A DNA stretch of 64,000 nt from an uncultured Paracoccaceae bacterium (GCA_938005545.1 CALKXV010000009.1:1-64000); one strand, 5' to 3'; shown: positions 1 to 9,982, numbered from the stretch's first letter. Translations and numbers: made by a program. The notes: generated by a model from the letters alone, not told the origin.

Positions 1-48
1 CCGCGCCTTCGGCGCGGCCCCCACCAACTCGAACCCTGTGAACAATAT

Positions 49-68
49 GAGGCAAGACCGCTTGCCTC
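49..68 (+). other. Short hairpin in the trpB leader
   Basis: Perfect 8-bp inverted repeat, GAGGCAAG and CTTGCCTC around the loop ACCG, about 50 bases before the trpB start. A second small GC hairpin occupies bases 1-17 (CCGCGCC and GGCGCGG). Neither is followed by a T-run, so neither is a convincing terminator. A leader structure or the tail of the upstream transcript are both possible. No end of an upstream gene could be recognised in bases 1-119. Confidence 0.3.
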
Positions 69-119
69 GGAGGGGCCGCAGGGCTAAATCTCGACGGTCT
101 GTCCGGGGAGATATCGAGA

Positions 120-1352
120 ATGGCCAACGATCTATTTAACAGCTTTATGACCGGCCCGGATGAAAACGGGCGGTTTGGCCAGTTTGGCGGACGTTTCGTC
201 AGCGAAACACTGATGCCGTTGATCCTTGATCTTGAGGCGGAATACGAGAACGCCAAGACCGACGACAGTTTTTGGGCGGAAATGGATTTTCTGTGGAAGC
301 ACTATGTGGGCCGCCCTTCGCCGCTTTATCTGGCTGAACGTCTGACCGAACAGCTTGGCGGCGCGAAAATTTACATGAAGCGCGACGAACTGAACCACAC
401 AGGCGCACACAAAATCAACAATGTGCTGGGGCAGATCATTCTGGCGCGTCGCATGGGAAAAACCCGGATTATTGCCGAAACAGGTGCTGGTCAACACGGT
501 GTTGCAACGGCCACTGTCTGCGCGAAATTTGGTTTGAAATGCGTGGTTTACATGGGCGCCCATGACGTTGAACGTCAAAAACCGAACGTATTCCGCATGA
601 AGCTTTTGGGCGCTGAAGTCGTGCCCGTCACATCGGGACGTGGCACATTGAAAGACGCAATGAATGATGCTTTGCGCGATTGGGTAACCAATGTGCGCGA
701 CACGTTTTACTGCATTGGCACCGTTGCCGGACCACATCCTTATCCTGCTATGGTGCGTGATTTTCAGGCGATCATCGGTAAGGAAGCCAAGGCACAGATG
801 CTGGAAGCCGAAGGCCGTTTGCCCAACACTCTGATCGCGGCCATTGGCGGCGGATCGAATGCCATGGGGCTGTTTTTTCCGTTTCTGGATGACAAGGATG
901 TCGAGATCATTGGCGTGGAAGCCGGCGGCAAGGGCGTGAACGCCAAGATGGAGCATTGCGCGTCGCTGACCGGCGGGCGGCCCGGCGTTTTACACGGGAA
1001 TCGCACCTATTTGCTTCAAGACGATGATGGGCAGATATTGGAAGGGTTCAGCATTTCCGCCGGTCTCGATTATCCCGGTATTGGGCCTGAGCATTCCTGG
1101 CTGCATGAAATCGGTCGCGCAAAGTATGTTTCGATCACCGATGTGGAAGCGTTGGAGGCGTTTCAGCTGTCTTGCCAAACCGAAGGCATCATTCCGGCTT
1201 TGGAGCCATCGCACGCCCTGGCCCATGTTGCGAAGATCGCACCCGATTTGCCAAAGGATCACATCATTTGCATGAACATGTGCGGACGGGGCGACAAAGA
1301 TATTTTCACCGTCGCCAAGGCGTTGAATTGGGACATGGAGGAAAGCGACTGA
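120..1352 (+). CDS. trpB: Tryptophan synthase beta subunit
   Basis: TrpB condenses indole with L-serine, using PLP, in the last step of tryptophan synthesis and works in the cytoplasm as an alpha2-beta2 complex with TrpA. The 410-residue protein has the usual length. The PLP lysine lies in HTGAHKIN (Lys98), the catalytic glutamate in ETGAGQHG (Glu120), and the phosphate-binding loop is GGGSNAMG (243-250). The ATG at 120 has a GGGGAG Shine-Dalgarno sequence ending at 110. In this order trpF commonly precedes trpB, but it is not in the window; trpA is not adjacent either, since a methyltransferase gene follows 22 bases after the stop. The identification is secure. Confidence 0.98.
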   Translation: MANDLFNSFMTGPDENGRFGQFGGRFVSETLMPLILDLEAEYENAKTDDSFWAEMDFLWKHYVGRPSPLYLAERLTEQLGGAKIYMKRDELNHTGAHKINNVLGQIILARRMGKTRIIAETGAGQHGVATATVCAKFGLKCVVYMGAHDVERQKPNVFRMKLLGAEVVPVTSGRGTLKDAMNDALRDWVTNVRDTFYCIGTVAGPHPYPAMVRDFQAIIGKEAKAQMLEAEGRLPNTLIAAIGGGSNAMGLFFPFLDDKDVEIIGVEAGGKGVNAKMEHCASLTGGRPGVLHGNRTYLLQDDDGQILEGFSISAGLDYPGIGPEHSWLHEIGRAKYVSITDVEALEAFQLSCQTEGIIPALEPSHALAHVAKIAPDLPKDHIICMNMCGRGDKDIFTVAKALNWDMEESD

Positions 1353-1374
1353 GGCTTTCCAAAGGCAGCGGTCA

Positions 1375-2007
1375 ATGGCACGCTTACGAATGGCTCCTTC
1401 CGAACTTGACCTGAAATACGATGCTGCGGCCCCGGCTTGGGCCGACAAAATGCGGCTGCTTGGATATTACGACGCGTACCTTGGGTTTTTGGCGTCTCAG
1501 ACCTTTCGCGCATCGACGGGCACGCGCGTTATGGACATTGGGTGCGGCACAGGCACGTTTGCAGATGCTTGGGTGGCGATACAAGGCCCTGATCAAGCGA
1601 TCACGCTTTTGGATCCCTCGAAAGAAATGCTATCCCGCGCAGAAGCGGCGCTGAAAAGACGGTCGGCTGTCAGCACGCTGATCCAAAAAACGCTTGAGGT
1701 TTTTGAGCCCGAAGCCCCGTTTGACTGTTTGCTGGCGGCACATGTGATCGAACATCAAAGCGATCCACTGCCGACTTTGGCTTGCATGCGCAAGGTTATC
1801 CGGCCCGATGGCACGCTTTGGTTGATTGTTTCAAAACCGCATTGGTGCAATGCGATCATCTGGCTTCAATGGCGTCATAAAGCATATCGACCGCAAGAGG
1901 TGGGCGAATACCTCGCCAAAACCGGATGGGAAATCGAAGCCGAATATGCGTTTCCAACAGGGCCACCATCACGAACGTCGTGGGGGTATTTGGCCCGCGC
2001 GGTTTAG
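1375..2007 (+). CDS. Class I SAM-dependent methyltransferase
   Basis: A 210-residue cytoplasmic methyltransferase of the UbiE/SmtA-like class I fold. The SAM-binding motif I is DIGCGTG (54-60), the acidic end of strand beta-2 is in LLDPSKEML (78-86), and the post-I/motif II region contains HVIEH (123-127). The substrate cannot be told from sequence. The start at 1375 has AAAGG nine bases upstream; a second ATG at 1390 would remove five residues and is also possible. It lies 22 bases after trpB and may be cotranscribed with it. The last four bases overlap the convergent gene on the other strand. Confidence 0.85.
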   Translation: MARLRMAPSELDLKYDAAAPAWADKMRLLGYYDAYLGFLASQTFRASTGTRVMDIGCGTGTFADAWVAIQGPDQAITLLDPSKEMLSRAEAALKRRSAVSTLIQKTLEVFEPEAPFDCLLAAHVIEHQSDPLPTLACMRKVIRPDGTLWLIVSKPHWCNAIIWLQWRHKAYRPQEVGEYLAKTGWEIEAEYAFPTGPPSRTSWGYLARAV

Positions 2008-2432
2008 GCCGTGAGTTTTTCGACCGTTTGCGGCGATCGCCAGCGGTTGACCAAAAGCTGATAGCGGCGAACCGGAATTTCGTCTTCGTCGACCTGTAAG
2101 CGCACACGCCAAGACCCTTCAACATCCAGCGGAATGCGCAGAGCCGAAACGTGCGGCATTGGCAAATTTGCGGCTTCGCTTTTCGAACGTGCGGTTTTCA
2201 CAAGTTCCGCAAGTTGGGTCACCAGCGGGATCAAAGCGTTTTCACGTTTAAAGATGATTTCCACTTCTGACTTTTGAACATAACCCAAAATTACAATGTC
2301 ACCGCTCGGCGTTTGCTTTTTCTGGGGCGTCAATCCGACGCGAAGCCTGACCAGGGGACCGGGTTGCGAGGGATTGGAGATTGGAACCGGGAGAGGCGCC
2401 GGTTGGACCGCGCTTTGCTGAGATAAGGACAT
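2004..2432 (-). CDS. Conserved-looking hypothetical protein (142 aa)
   Basis: Not recognised. The protein has a proline- and glutamine-rich N-terminus (about residues 1-30), then a mixed alpha/beta body with no signal peptide, membrane segment or cysteine-rich site. It reads in the same direction as the DUF4159/MoxR operon and starts 70 bases after the end of that operon's last gene, so it may be its distal member. The coding frame keeps normal codon use, and the gene overlaps the convergent methyltransferase stop by four bases. The start codon at 2432 has only a weak Shine-Dalgarno match (TAGGT). Function unknown. Confidence 0.6.
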   Translation of the reverse strand: MSLSQQSAVQPAPLPVPISNPSQPGPLVRLRVGLTPQKKQTPSGDIVILGYVQKSEVEIIFKRENALIPLVTQLAELVKTARSKSEAANLPMPHVSALRIPLDVEGSWRVRLQVDEDEIPVRRYQLLVNRWRSPQTVEKLTA

Positions 2433-2502
2433 TCTGACCTAACACGTTTTGCGTTTCAGCTTGCTTTTAACAGGCAAATTCTGAATTTTCTGCAAACGCC
2501 CG

Positions 2503-4578
2503 TTAGCGACGCCCTTCCCAGAGCCACGCGCCAACTGCAAACAAAGATGCCAACAGCAACATGGCCCAAGCCGGCAAAAGCGGAGAAACCCGGATGTCGG
2601 CAGTCAAATAAGCCTCGCGCGGGGTGATGCCGATCCAGCCCCGCCCCGTTGCCGCGCGACCGGCGCGCACCCGCCGGATGTCTGGCACGCCATCCGAAAC
2701 CAAATGCACTCCGCCTCGTGTTGCCGCGACCGGGTTCGCCAGAACCGCATCGCTTGCAATCGTCACTTCGAATTCTTTTGGTGCCGCTGGCCCAAGGGCC
2801 ACAACGCTTTCAAAATCGCCTTCTTTCAACCGATAAAGCCCCAATTCCGGGCCGACCCAGTCGGCCACGAACCGGCCGGGTGAGACTTCTTCCAAAGGAA
2901 CCAAGGTGACAGTGCCATCCGGGGCCGTGACTTCGACATCTTCGACCACCCCGCCCAGAGTGCGGCGCGTGATGGTCATGGTTTGCCCTTCAGCGATGGC
3001 TGTCAGGGCTTCTTCTTCCAGATCGGGTTCCTTCATCATCCAATGCGCCAAGCGACGCAGCAATTCCAGCTGCGGCCCGCCGCCCTCAAAGCCACGGGAC
3101 CAAAGCCAAGCGTGATCGGACGCCATCAGGGCCACGCGCCCCTCGCCGACGCGATCAAGGATCAAGAGCGGTGCACCGTCCAAGCCGGACATGATTGTGT
3201 CACCTTCGTCCTCCACTCTCACGTCCACCAGACGCAGCCAACGACCCCAAGGCGGAGTGTCGTCGCCGGGTACGGCTTCGGGTGTGAACCCTTCGGTGAC
3301 GGGATGACGTTCGCCGAGGTCAGTGACTTCGGGCAGGAACAATTCTTCGCGGATCAGACCACTTGGTTCACCCGGCAGGATTTCGGACAGGGGCGAACGA
3401 TAGATGCTTTCCGCCGTCGCGAAATCCGGGCCTGCCGCCACCAAAAGTGCGCCGCCATCTTCGACGTATTGGCGCACGTTATCCAAATAGATGGCCGGCA
3501 AAATCCCGCGCCGTTTGTAGCGATCAAAGATGATCAGATCGAATTCGTTGATCTTATCCAGAAATAACTCGCGCGTCGGAAAAGCAATCAGGCTGAGTTC
3601 ATTCACGGGCACCCCATCCTGCTTTTCGGGCGGGCGCAGAATGGTGAAATGCACCAGATCGACTGAGGCATCCGACTTTAGCAGGTTTCGCCAAGTTCGC
3701 TCTCCGGCATGGGGTTCGCCGGAGACCAAAAGCACCCGCAGCCGATCACGCACGCCGTTGATCTGAACAACCGCCGCGTTGTTGCGTGTTGTCAGTTCCC
3801 CCGGTTGTTCTGGAAGGGTAAACTGAATGACGTTCGCGCCGCCATGGCGCAAGGTTATCGGAAGCTCCAGATCCTCGCCTATTGGTACGTCGAAACTTTG
3901 CACGTCGCCGCCATCAACGGCAATTTCCAATGTTGCCAACTCGGGCAAGTCGCTTGGAACTGCGCCCTGATCTTCAATCCGAAGGGTTAGGGTTACGGGT
4001 TCGTCGATGATCGCAAAAGCTGGCGCGTTTTGGACCAAAAGCCTTCGATCCCAGTCATCGTCTTCGCCAGTCATCAAAAGATGCAGCGGCGCTGGAATGT
4101 CCGGCAAACGTTCAATGTCGTGCAACTGACCGTCGCTTAGCAGAATGGCCCCTGCAAGTCGCGCGCGCGGTTCTTCGGCCATTGCATCCGCCAAAGCCTG
4201 AGCCAAGAGCGTGCCACGATTTCCATCTGCGTCGCCGAGCGAAACAACACGCAATTCGGTGTTTCCGAAGGCGGCGATTTCATCCTCAATCTCGGCCACG
4301 GCTGATGCAATCTGATCCGGGCGCACATCGATCCCTTGGCTGGCGCTTTCGTCGACCACCAACAGAACGATGTCCGTCAGAGGATCACGATCTTCGATCT
4401 GCAATGACGGGTTCGCAACGGCCAACAACAAAAGCGCAAAGGCCCCAGCCCTGAGCCACCAACCGGACAAACCCCGCCATATGGCAATTCCGGCGAACAC
4501 ACAGGCAAAGACCACGCCAATCCAAAGAATCGGCCACGGCAATAAGGGATCAAAAATCACGCTCCCTGAGCCCATCAC
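2503..4578 (-). CDS. Membrane protein with vWA-like and class I amidotransferase-like domains
   Basis: A 691-residue membrane protein, last of the large genes in the MoxR operon. Two N-terminal transmembrane helices (about 12-34 and 42-57) are followed by a periplasmic region that starts with a von Willebrand A-like strand and a DESAS metal-site motif (76-80). The middle (about 290-520) resembles the flavodoxin-like fold often labelled glutamine amidotransferase in this family, and a single helix near 668-686 closes the protein. In alphaproteobacteria this gene usually sits after MoxR, DUF58 and BatA/DUF4159 genes, as here. Its job is not established; an envelope chaperone or maturation role is inferred from MoxR partnerships. 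It starts 37 bases after the preceding gene. Confidence 0.8.
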   Translation of the reverse strand: MMGSGSVIFDPLLPWPILWIGVVFACVFAGIAIWRGLSGWWLRAGAFALLLLAVANPSLQIEDRDPLTDIVLLVVDESASQGIDVRPDQIASAVAEIEDEIAAFGNTELRVVSLGDADGNRGTLLAQALADAMAEEPRARLAGAILLSDGQLHDIERLPDIPAPLHLLMTGEDDDWDRRLLVQNAPAFAIIDEPVTLTLRIEDQGAVPSDLPELATLEIAVDGGDVQSFDVPIGEDLELPITLRHGGANVIQFTLPEQPGELTTRNNAAVVQINGVRDRLRVLLVSGEPHAGERTWRNLLKSDASVDLVHFTILRPPEKQDGVPVNELSLIAFPTRELFLDKINEFDLIIFDRYKRRGILPAIYLDNVRQYVEDGGALLVAAGPDFATAESIYRSPLSEILPGEPSGLIREELFLPEVTDLGERHPVTEGFTPEAVPGDDTPPWGRWLRLVDVRVEDEGDTIMSGLDGAPLLILDRVGEGRVALMASDHAWLWSRGFEGGGPQLELLRRLAHWMMKEPDLEEEALTAIAEGQTMTITRRTLGGVVEDVEVTAPDGTVTLVPLEEVSPGRFVADWVGPELGLYRLKEGDFESVVALGPAAPKEFEVTIASDAVLANPVAATRGGVHLVSDGVPDIRRVRAGRAATGRGWIGITPREAYLTADIRVSPLLPAWAMLLLASLFAVGAWLWEGRR

Positions 4579-4615
4579 GCCGGTCCTCTAGTTGTCTTTG
4601 GGGAAAGGAACACGG

Positions 4616-7387
4616 TCATTGGCCCAGCCGATCAAGAAGTGCCGGGACGTGTACCTGATCGGATTTATAGTTCCCCGTCAGCACATGCATGATCAGGTTC
4701 ACACCGAAGCGATAGGCAATCTCGCGCTGTCGTTCACCGGCCATCCCACGGCCCACGGGGAACATCGGGCGACCTTGTTCATCCACAGCCCAAGCGGCGG
4801 CCCAGTCGTTTCCGCCAATGACAATTGGGGTGACATTGTCGTTGAGGTTGCGAAACGGCATGCCTTCGACCAGTTCGGCGTCTGCGGGGGCGGCTTCCAC
4901 CCAGACTTCACGGCTGACGTGACGACCCGGAAAATCCTGCAACAGATAAAAGGTACGCGTCAGGACGTGATCGTCAGGTATGGGCTCAAGGGGTGGGACA
5001 TCCAGCGGAAGCGCCAATTGCTGCAATTTGCGGCCATTTGGGCTACTTGTGGTGAAACCCGATGTGCCTGCGTCGCGGGTGTCAAACAGGATCATGCCGC
5101 CGGTGCGCAAATACCGGTTCAGGCGCTCGTAAGCCTCGGACGAGGGGCGCGGTTGGCTTTCCGTGATGGGCCAGTACAGGAACGGATAGACCGACAATTC
5201 ATCGGTTTCTAAATTCACAGCCGCGGGTTCTGCTGGTTCAATAGATGTGCGACGGAACAAGGTATTCGACAACGCTCGAAGCCCGGCATAGGCGATATCA
5301 TCGACCCGTACATCGCCGGTAAGGACGTGGGCCAAAGTCACTTCTGACGTTGCTGCCAAAAGGCGCGCCACATCGTCATCTTGAGCCTCTGCCGACCCAG
5401 TTGGCGCCAAAGTCATCACCGCCAGAACCGCAGCCGTTGCGCCGCCACGCACCAATCGGCCTGACAGCCAAAGCGTGGCCAAGATATCGATCATCAATGC
5501 AATCAAGGCCAGCGACAGCAATATCCCCATCAACGGTGTTTCACGGGACACCGCAAAGCCCTCAACGGCGACATCGGCTGGCCAGACCGTCGCAGAAAGA
5601 ACGTCGTCCGCGCTCAATACATTTCGCGCAATCCGGCGTTTTTCGCCGACATACAAACCGGGTGGCAAATCGGCGCTCAAAGCCTCGTCCGCCAATCGAA
5701 CCCCGTCAACGCCTGCCAGCTCGCCCGCGTCTTCGATCTCACCAAAGCCCGTCAACCGCTGATCCAGCGACCAGATCGTGCCTTCCAGATCCTCGGCCGC
5801 CAGGGAAGACAACCGTGTCGAAACCGCCAATCGTTCCAACATCTGAACGAACAATCCTGACAGGGGCACCGTCGACCAATCTGCATTGGCCGTGACGTGG
5901 AACAGAACAATTTGCCCCTGATCCAAACGCTTTCGCGTCACCAGCGGGGTGCCGTCTGCCAAAGTTGCAATCGTACGCTCGCCCAATGTCGGATCGGGCT
6001 GTGCCATAACTTGGCTGGACACGGTCACGTCTTCGGGGACGTTTAGTCCAAAGAACGGGCTTTCCGCGGAAAAACTGCGCAGCGCCTTCGGTTCGCCCCA
6101 TGACATCGCGCCACCGACGGTCCGCCCCCCTGCCCGCAAGCGTACAGGCATCAGCACATCTTCAGCGTCGCGCCCCATGTCCGACGCGGCAAGGCGCGGG
6201 CCCGCGAAGCGCAACAACAAGCCGCCGTCACGGGTCCAACCTTCAAGCGCATCTTTTTCGTCGCCTGCCAAGGCCACGACATCGGCCAAAATGATCACAT
6301 CCGGGTTGGCCAATACAATGTCAGACATCGAGCCGCCGATGAGGTCCGCGTTTGGGATCAGGGCTTGTTCCAGATAATGCGTCGGCGACAGCAATTGCAG
6401 CCCTTCGCGATCATCACCGGGGGTCACAATGGCCACTTCACGGCGACGCAAACTGTCATCGGTCAGACTGACCGCGCCCGCTGACCTAATCCCGTCCAAT
6501 TCAAACCGCGTCACCCGATTGCGCAATTCCGCTGGCAAAGTCAAAACCACATCGGTTTCCGCATCGCCCGCCGCAAAGTTCATACTGGCCGAAGCTAAAA
6601 TACGTGGCGTGCCGACTGGGTCCAATCCATGGGCTGACAGTGTCGTTTCGCTCGCTGAACCGCTGCGGCTGCGCACCGCCGAGATCCGAATGCTGCCGTC
6701 TTCAAAAGTTGCGGGCTTCAACCCAATCACCGGGCGCGGGCTTTCGAAGACCGTCACGCTGCCTTGGGATTGTAGATCGCTTAGCACATCCGCACGCCAA
6801 TCCCGCGTCACGCCGTCGGAGAACCAAAACGTATCGAACCCGCCGTCCAATTGGCTGACCCAGGTTGTGACGGCTTCACCATCGGGCGGCCAGGCCATCG
6901 GTGCCAAACCCGGCAAGCGTGAAAACCAAGTATTTGCTGCCTGCAGTGGCAATTGCGCGTCCGGTGGTAAATCGGTCAGCGAGACAATCGCGGTTTCGCG
7001 GCCCGCTTGACTGGCCTCGCCCAGCAAAGCTTCGACACGTTCGATCCGGCGCGACCAATCCGGGGCCTCGGCCCAGCTTCCGTCCATGAGGATCAGCAAG
7101 GGCCCATTGCCCGCGCTGTCAGCCTTTGGGTTCAGAACGGGCCCCGCAAACCCGATGATTGCCGCAGCGATGGCCAGTGTGCGCAGCAGCAAAAGCCACC
7201 ATGGCGTGCGATCGGTTTGTGTTTCGTCATCCGTCAGGCCCAGCATCAGCGCAACGCCCGGGAACATCCGACGGACCGGCGCAGGCGGCACGGCGCGCAA
7301 CAACCACCATAGGACAGGCAGTAAGATCAGACCCAACAACAGCCACGGAACCGCAAAGCCCAAGGGACCAATCGACCACATCAGCAA
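4616..7387 (-). CDS. BatA-N-terminal / DUF4159 membrane protein
   Basis: A 923-residue membrane protein. The N-terminus (about 1-95) is the aerotolerance-regulator BatA N-terminal domain with helices near 8-30 and 62-82. A long periplasmic part with vWA-like strands follows, then two more membrane helices around 625-665, and a C-terminal DUF4159 domain (about 690-915) that begins near the segment VTLAHVLTGD. The architecture is the usual one for this family in alphaproteobacteria. The gene is 34 bases downstream of the DUF58 gene and 37 bases upstream of the vWA/amidotransferase-like gene, so one transcript is expected. The biochemical role is unknown; placement with a MoxR ATPase suggests assembly or stress protection of envelope proteins. 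Confidence 0.88.
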   Translation of the reverse strand: MLMWSIGPLGFAVPWLLLGLILLPVLWWLLRAVPPAPVRRMFPGVALMLGLTDDETQTDRTPWWLLLLRTLAIAAAIIGFAGPVLNPKADSAGNGPLLILMDGSWAEAPDWSRRIERVEALLGEASQAGRETAIVSLTDLPPDAQLPLQAANTWFSRLPGLAPMAWPPDGEAVTTWVSQLDGGFDTFWFSDGVTRDWRADVLSDLQSQGSVTVFESPRPVIGLKPATFEDGSIRISAVRSRSGSASETTLSAHGLDPVGTPRILASASMNFAAGDAETDVVLTLPAELRNRVTRFELDGIRSAGAVSLTDDSLRRREVAIVTPGDDREGLQLLSPTHYLEQALIPNADLIGGSMSDIVLANPDVIILADVVALAGDEKDALEGWTRDGGLLLRFAGPRLAASDMGRDAEDVLMPVRLRAGGRTVGGAMSWGEPKALRSFSAESPFFGLNVPEDVTVSSQVMAQPDPTLGERTIATLADGTPLVTRKRLDQGQIVLFHVTANADWSTVPLSGLFVQMLERLAVSTRLSSLAAEDLEGTIWSLDQRLTGFGEIEDAGELAGVDGVRLADEALSADLPPGLYVGEKRRIARNVLSADDVLSATVWPADVAVEGFAVSRETPLMGILLSLALIALMIDILATLWLSGRLVRGGATAAVLAVMTLAPTGSAEAQDDDVARLLAATSEVTLAHVLTGDVRVDDIAYAGLRALSNTLFRRTSIEPAEPAAVNLETDELSVYPFLYWPITESQPRPSSEAYERLNRYLRTGGMILFDTRDAGTSGFTTSSPNGRKLQQLALPLDVPPLEPIPDDHVLTRTFYLLQDFPGRHVSREVWVEAAPADAELVEGMPFRNLNDNVTPIVIGGNDWAAAWAVDEQGRPMFPVGRGMAGERQREIAYRFGVNLIMHVLTGNYKSDQVHVPALLDRLGQ

Positions 7388-7421
7388 CCACCCCGGCGAC
7401 GTTCAGAGGTCGCGAAACTAT

Positions 7422-8318
7422 TCAATGTACCCGCTCCAACGCCGCATAAAGCCAAAGCAATGCGGCCGTGGCGGAGGTATCGGTGTGATAGGTATGAAAC
7501 TGCCAGCCAGTGCTGCGCGTCAGCGATTTCAGCTCTGCTTTCCGCTCGGTCAAACGGTTCAGATAACGGTCGCGCAAGTCGCCCGCCTTCAGTGTCTCAT
7601 GACTAAGGGTGCCCCCAACGGATTCGAAAATCGTGCGTCCGTCGAAGGGAAAGGCCTCTTCCTGCGGATCGAGCACCTGCAACAGAACGCCTTCGATTCC
7701 GCGATCCGCCGCGCGGGTCAGAGCCCGTTCCACGCCTGCAATATTGCCCATGAAGTCTGACACCAACACGGCACGTGACCGGGGTGGCGCACCGGTCAAC
7801 TGTGGCGCGGCGTAATCGCTTTCATCCTCGTCGAAGGCCAGCGCATTGGTAAGACGCAACAATTGCAGCTTGCCGGTGCGCGGTGGTAGGTTGGAGTTTG
7901 ACAATCCCACCCGTTCGCCGCCTCGGATCAGCAAAATTGCCAGCGCCAATGCCAATCGACGCGCCGCCGCGGCTTTCTGCGGCAGGTGTTTGCTGGATGC
8001 GAAATTCATCGAACGCCCCGCATCCATCCAAAGCATCACAGATTGCGCCGCCTGCCATTCCTTTTCCCGAACGAACAACGCGTCTTCTGAACGTGCAGAA
8101 CGTCGCCAATCGATCATGCGCGCCTCGTCGCCTGCGTGACTTGGACGGTATTGCCAGAATTCATCGCCTTGGCCGACGCGTCGACGCCCGTGTTCGCCCA
8201 GCATGACACTGGCCGCCAAGTGTTCGGCTGCCGCCAAAAGCGGCGGCAAAGCACCCGCAAGCGCCTCGGCATCGCGCCGAATCCCGGCTGACACATGAGA
8301 GGTTGCGGTTTCGCTCAA
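7422..8318 (-). CDS. DUF58 domain protein
   Basis: A 298-residue soluble protein of the DUF58 family, which almost always partners a MoxR AAA+ ATPase. The family signature lies at about 50-90 (GDEFWQYRPS, then MIDWRRSAR and FVREKEW). It is followed by a vWA-like strand with DAGRSM at 99-104, a weakened form of the metal-binding DxSxS motif. The gene overlaps the moxR stop by four bases (8315-8318), which indicates translational coupling. By analogy with other MoxR-vWA pairs it probably binds the ATPase or presents client proteins to it; this is inference. The start ATG at 8318 sits inside the end of moxR. Confidence 0.9.
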   Translation of the reverse strand: MSETATSHVSAGIRRDAEALAGALPPLLAAAEHLAASVMLGEHGRRRVGQGDEFWQYRPSHAGDEARMIDWRRSARSEDALFVREKEWQAAQSVMLWMDAGRSMNFASSKHLPQKAAAARRLALALAILLIRGGERVGLSNSNLPPRTGKLQLLRLTNALAFDEDESDYAAPQLTGAPPRSRAVLVSDFMGNIAGVERALTRAADRGIEGVLLQVLDPQEEAFPFDGRTIFESVGGTLSHETLKAGDLRDRYLNRLTERKAELKSLTRSTGWQFHTYHTDTSATAALLWLYAALERVH

Positions 8319-9322
8319 GCCGCAGCCTCAATGCGTGTCACGCTTTCGGTGACTTGCGCGATCACATTGTTCAGCACCAATCCTTGCGCACGCGCGGCAA
8401 AGCTCAACGCCATCCGGTGGGTCAAAACGGGGCCTGCCAGTGCTGCCACATCTTCGCTGGACGGGGCCAAACGGCCATCCAGCAAGGCACGGGCCCGTAC
8501 CGTCAGCATCAAAGCCTGCGCGGCGCGAGGCCCCGGTCCCCAACCAACGTTGTCCCGGACCAATTCCAGCGCGCCGGGTTCTTCAGGACGGCAAGCGCGA
8601 ACGAGGTCAAGGATAAGCTCCATCACACCTTCGCCGACGGGCATTTGGCGTACAACGTGTTGCGCTGCCATCAATTCGGTGGGTGAGAATACAGTCGTCG
8701 CCTCTTCTTCTTCGACGCCGGTTGTAGCCAAAAGAATATCACGTTCTGTATCGCGATCCGGGTACGGCACATCGATCTGTACCAAAAACCGGTCCAATTG
8801 AGCTTCTGGCAAAGGATACGTGCCTTCTTGCTCAATCGGGTTCTGCGTCGCCAGCACATGAAACGGCGCGGGCAAATCAAGTTCAGCGCCCGCGATGGTG
8901 ACAGATTTTTCCTGCATTGCCTGCAACAGCGCCGATTGTGTTCGCGGGCTGGCGCGGTTGATCTCATCGGCCATCAACAACTGGCAAAAGATCGGCCCTT
9001 TGATGAACTTGAATTCCCGGCTGCCGTCTGAACCGGCTTCCAACACTTCCGAGCCCAAAATATCAGCGGGCATCAAATCCGGTGTAAACTGCACCCGCTT
9101 GCCATCAAGGCCCAAGACCGTCGACAAAGTATCGACCAGCCGGGTCTTGCCTAAACCCGGCAATCCGACCAAAAGTCCGTGCCCGCCGCAAAGGATCGCT
9201 GATAGGACAAGATCGACGACCTGTTCCTGTCCGATGAACCTTTTGGTGATACTGGCCTTGGCTTCGGCCAACTTTTCACCGAGGCCTTCAATTTCGGCCA
9301 CAAGCTCTGGCGTGTCGGACAT
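8315..9322 (-). CDS. moxR: MoxR-family AAA+ ATPase
   Basis: A 335-residue MoxR AAA+ ATPase, thought to act as a chaperone for maturation or metal insertion in partner complexes. Walker A is GLPGLGKT (53-60), Walker B is LLMADEINRA (115-124), and sensor 1 with the MoxR signature lies in ATQNPIEQEGTYPLPEAQ near 170-190. The start at 9322 has GGGAGCG as Shine-Dalgarno sequence. It is the first gene of the minus-strand operon that continues with DUF58, BatA/DUF4159 and the vWA/amidotransferase-like protein. It is divergent from the DUF1285 gene across only 60 bases, which must hold both promoters. The symbol denotes the family, not a proven methanol dehydrogenase role. Confidence 0.94.
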   Translation of the reverse strand: MSDTPELVAEIEGLGEKLAEAKASITKRFIGQEQVVDLVLSAILCGGHGLLVGLPGLGKTRLVDTLSTVLGLDGKRVQFTPDLMPADILGSEVLEAGSDGSREFKFIKGPIFCQLLMADEINRASPRTQSALLQAMQEKSVTIAGAELDLPAPFHVLATQNPIEQEGTYPLPEAQLDRFLVQIDVPYPDRDTERDILLATTGVEEEEATTVFSPTELMAAQHVVRQMPVGEGVMELILDLVRACRPEEPGALELVRDNVGWGPGPRAAQALMLTVRARALLDGRLAPSSEDVAALAGPVLTHRMALSFAARAQGLVLNNVIAQVTESVTRIEAAA

Positions 9323-9382
9323 GGCAATCGCTCCCGTTCAGATTATTATGCCTATAAGAACGAACTATTCCGATCAGCACAA

Positions 9383-9982
9383 ATGGCAAAACTAGATATG
9401 GGTCAAAACACCGTGAAACTAACCGCCGAAAGCCTCGCAACAAGCGCTCGTGCTGCAACAAAGCGCGGTTTGCCGCCGGTTCACCTCTGGAATCCGCCCG
9501 ATTGCGGCGATTTGGACATGCGCATCGCGCGTGATGGTACGTGGTTTTATCTGGGCACCCCGATCGGACGGCCCGAACTTGTGCGACTTTTTTCAACGAT
9601 TCTCCGCAAGGACGGGGACCGCTACGTTCTGGTGACACCCGTCGAAAAGGTGGGAATCACTGTCGATGATGCGCCTTTCGTTGCGGTAGATTTTCATGTG
9701 ACGGGCACCGGAAAGGACCAAACCCTAACCTTTGTCACGAATCTGGACGACGAAGCCCAAGCAGGCCCCGATCACCCGATCCGCGTCGAGCGAGACCCAG
9801 AAACCGGCGAACCATCGCCCTATGTGCTGATCCGCGCCAATCTTGAGGCTCTGATTGACCGCAAAAGCTTCTACCGTCTGGTCGACATCGGTGCCCACGC
9901 AGATCATGAGGGCGAAAGCTGGTTCGGCCTATGGTCAGACGGTCAGTTCTTCCCGATCATTCCTTCGGGCGAATTGCCCTGA
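9383..9982 (+). CDS. DUF1285 domain protein
   Basis: A 199-residue soluble protein of the DUF1285 family, recognised from the segment around WNPPDCGDLDMRIARDGTW (residues 36-54) and the C-terminal RLVDIG ... GESWFGLWSDG. The family is widespread in alphaproteobacteria and other proteobacteria, but no activity has been assigned. No signal peptide or membrane segment is visible. It is divergently transcribed from moxR, an arrangement commonly seen in this group. The start could be 9383 or the in-frame ATG at 9398; neither has a strong Shine-Dalgarno sequence. It ends 68 bases from the convergent membrane-protein gene, with no obvious terminator between. Confidence 0.85.
   Translation: MAKLDMGQNTVKLTAESLATSARAATKRGLPPVHLWNPPDCGDLDMRIARDGTWFYLGTPIGRPELVRLFSTILRKDGDRYVLVTPVEKVGITVDDAPFVAVDFHVTGTGKDQTLTFVTNLDDEAQAGPDHPIRVERDPETGEPSPYVLIRANLEALIDRKSFYRLVDIGAHADHEGESWFGLWSDGQFFPIIPSGELP

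Noticed and set aside
1-119. Possible end of trpF before trpB
   Set aside because: None of the three frames reads like the C-terminus of TrpF before its stop, so the upstream gene must end before the window.
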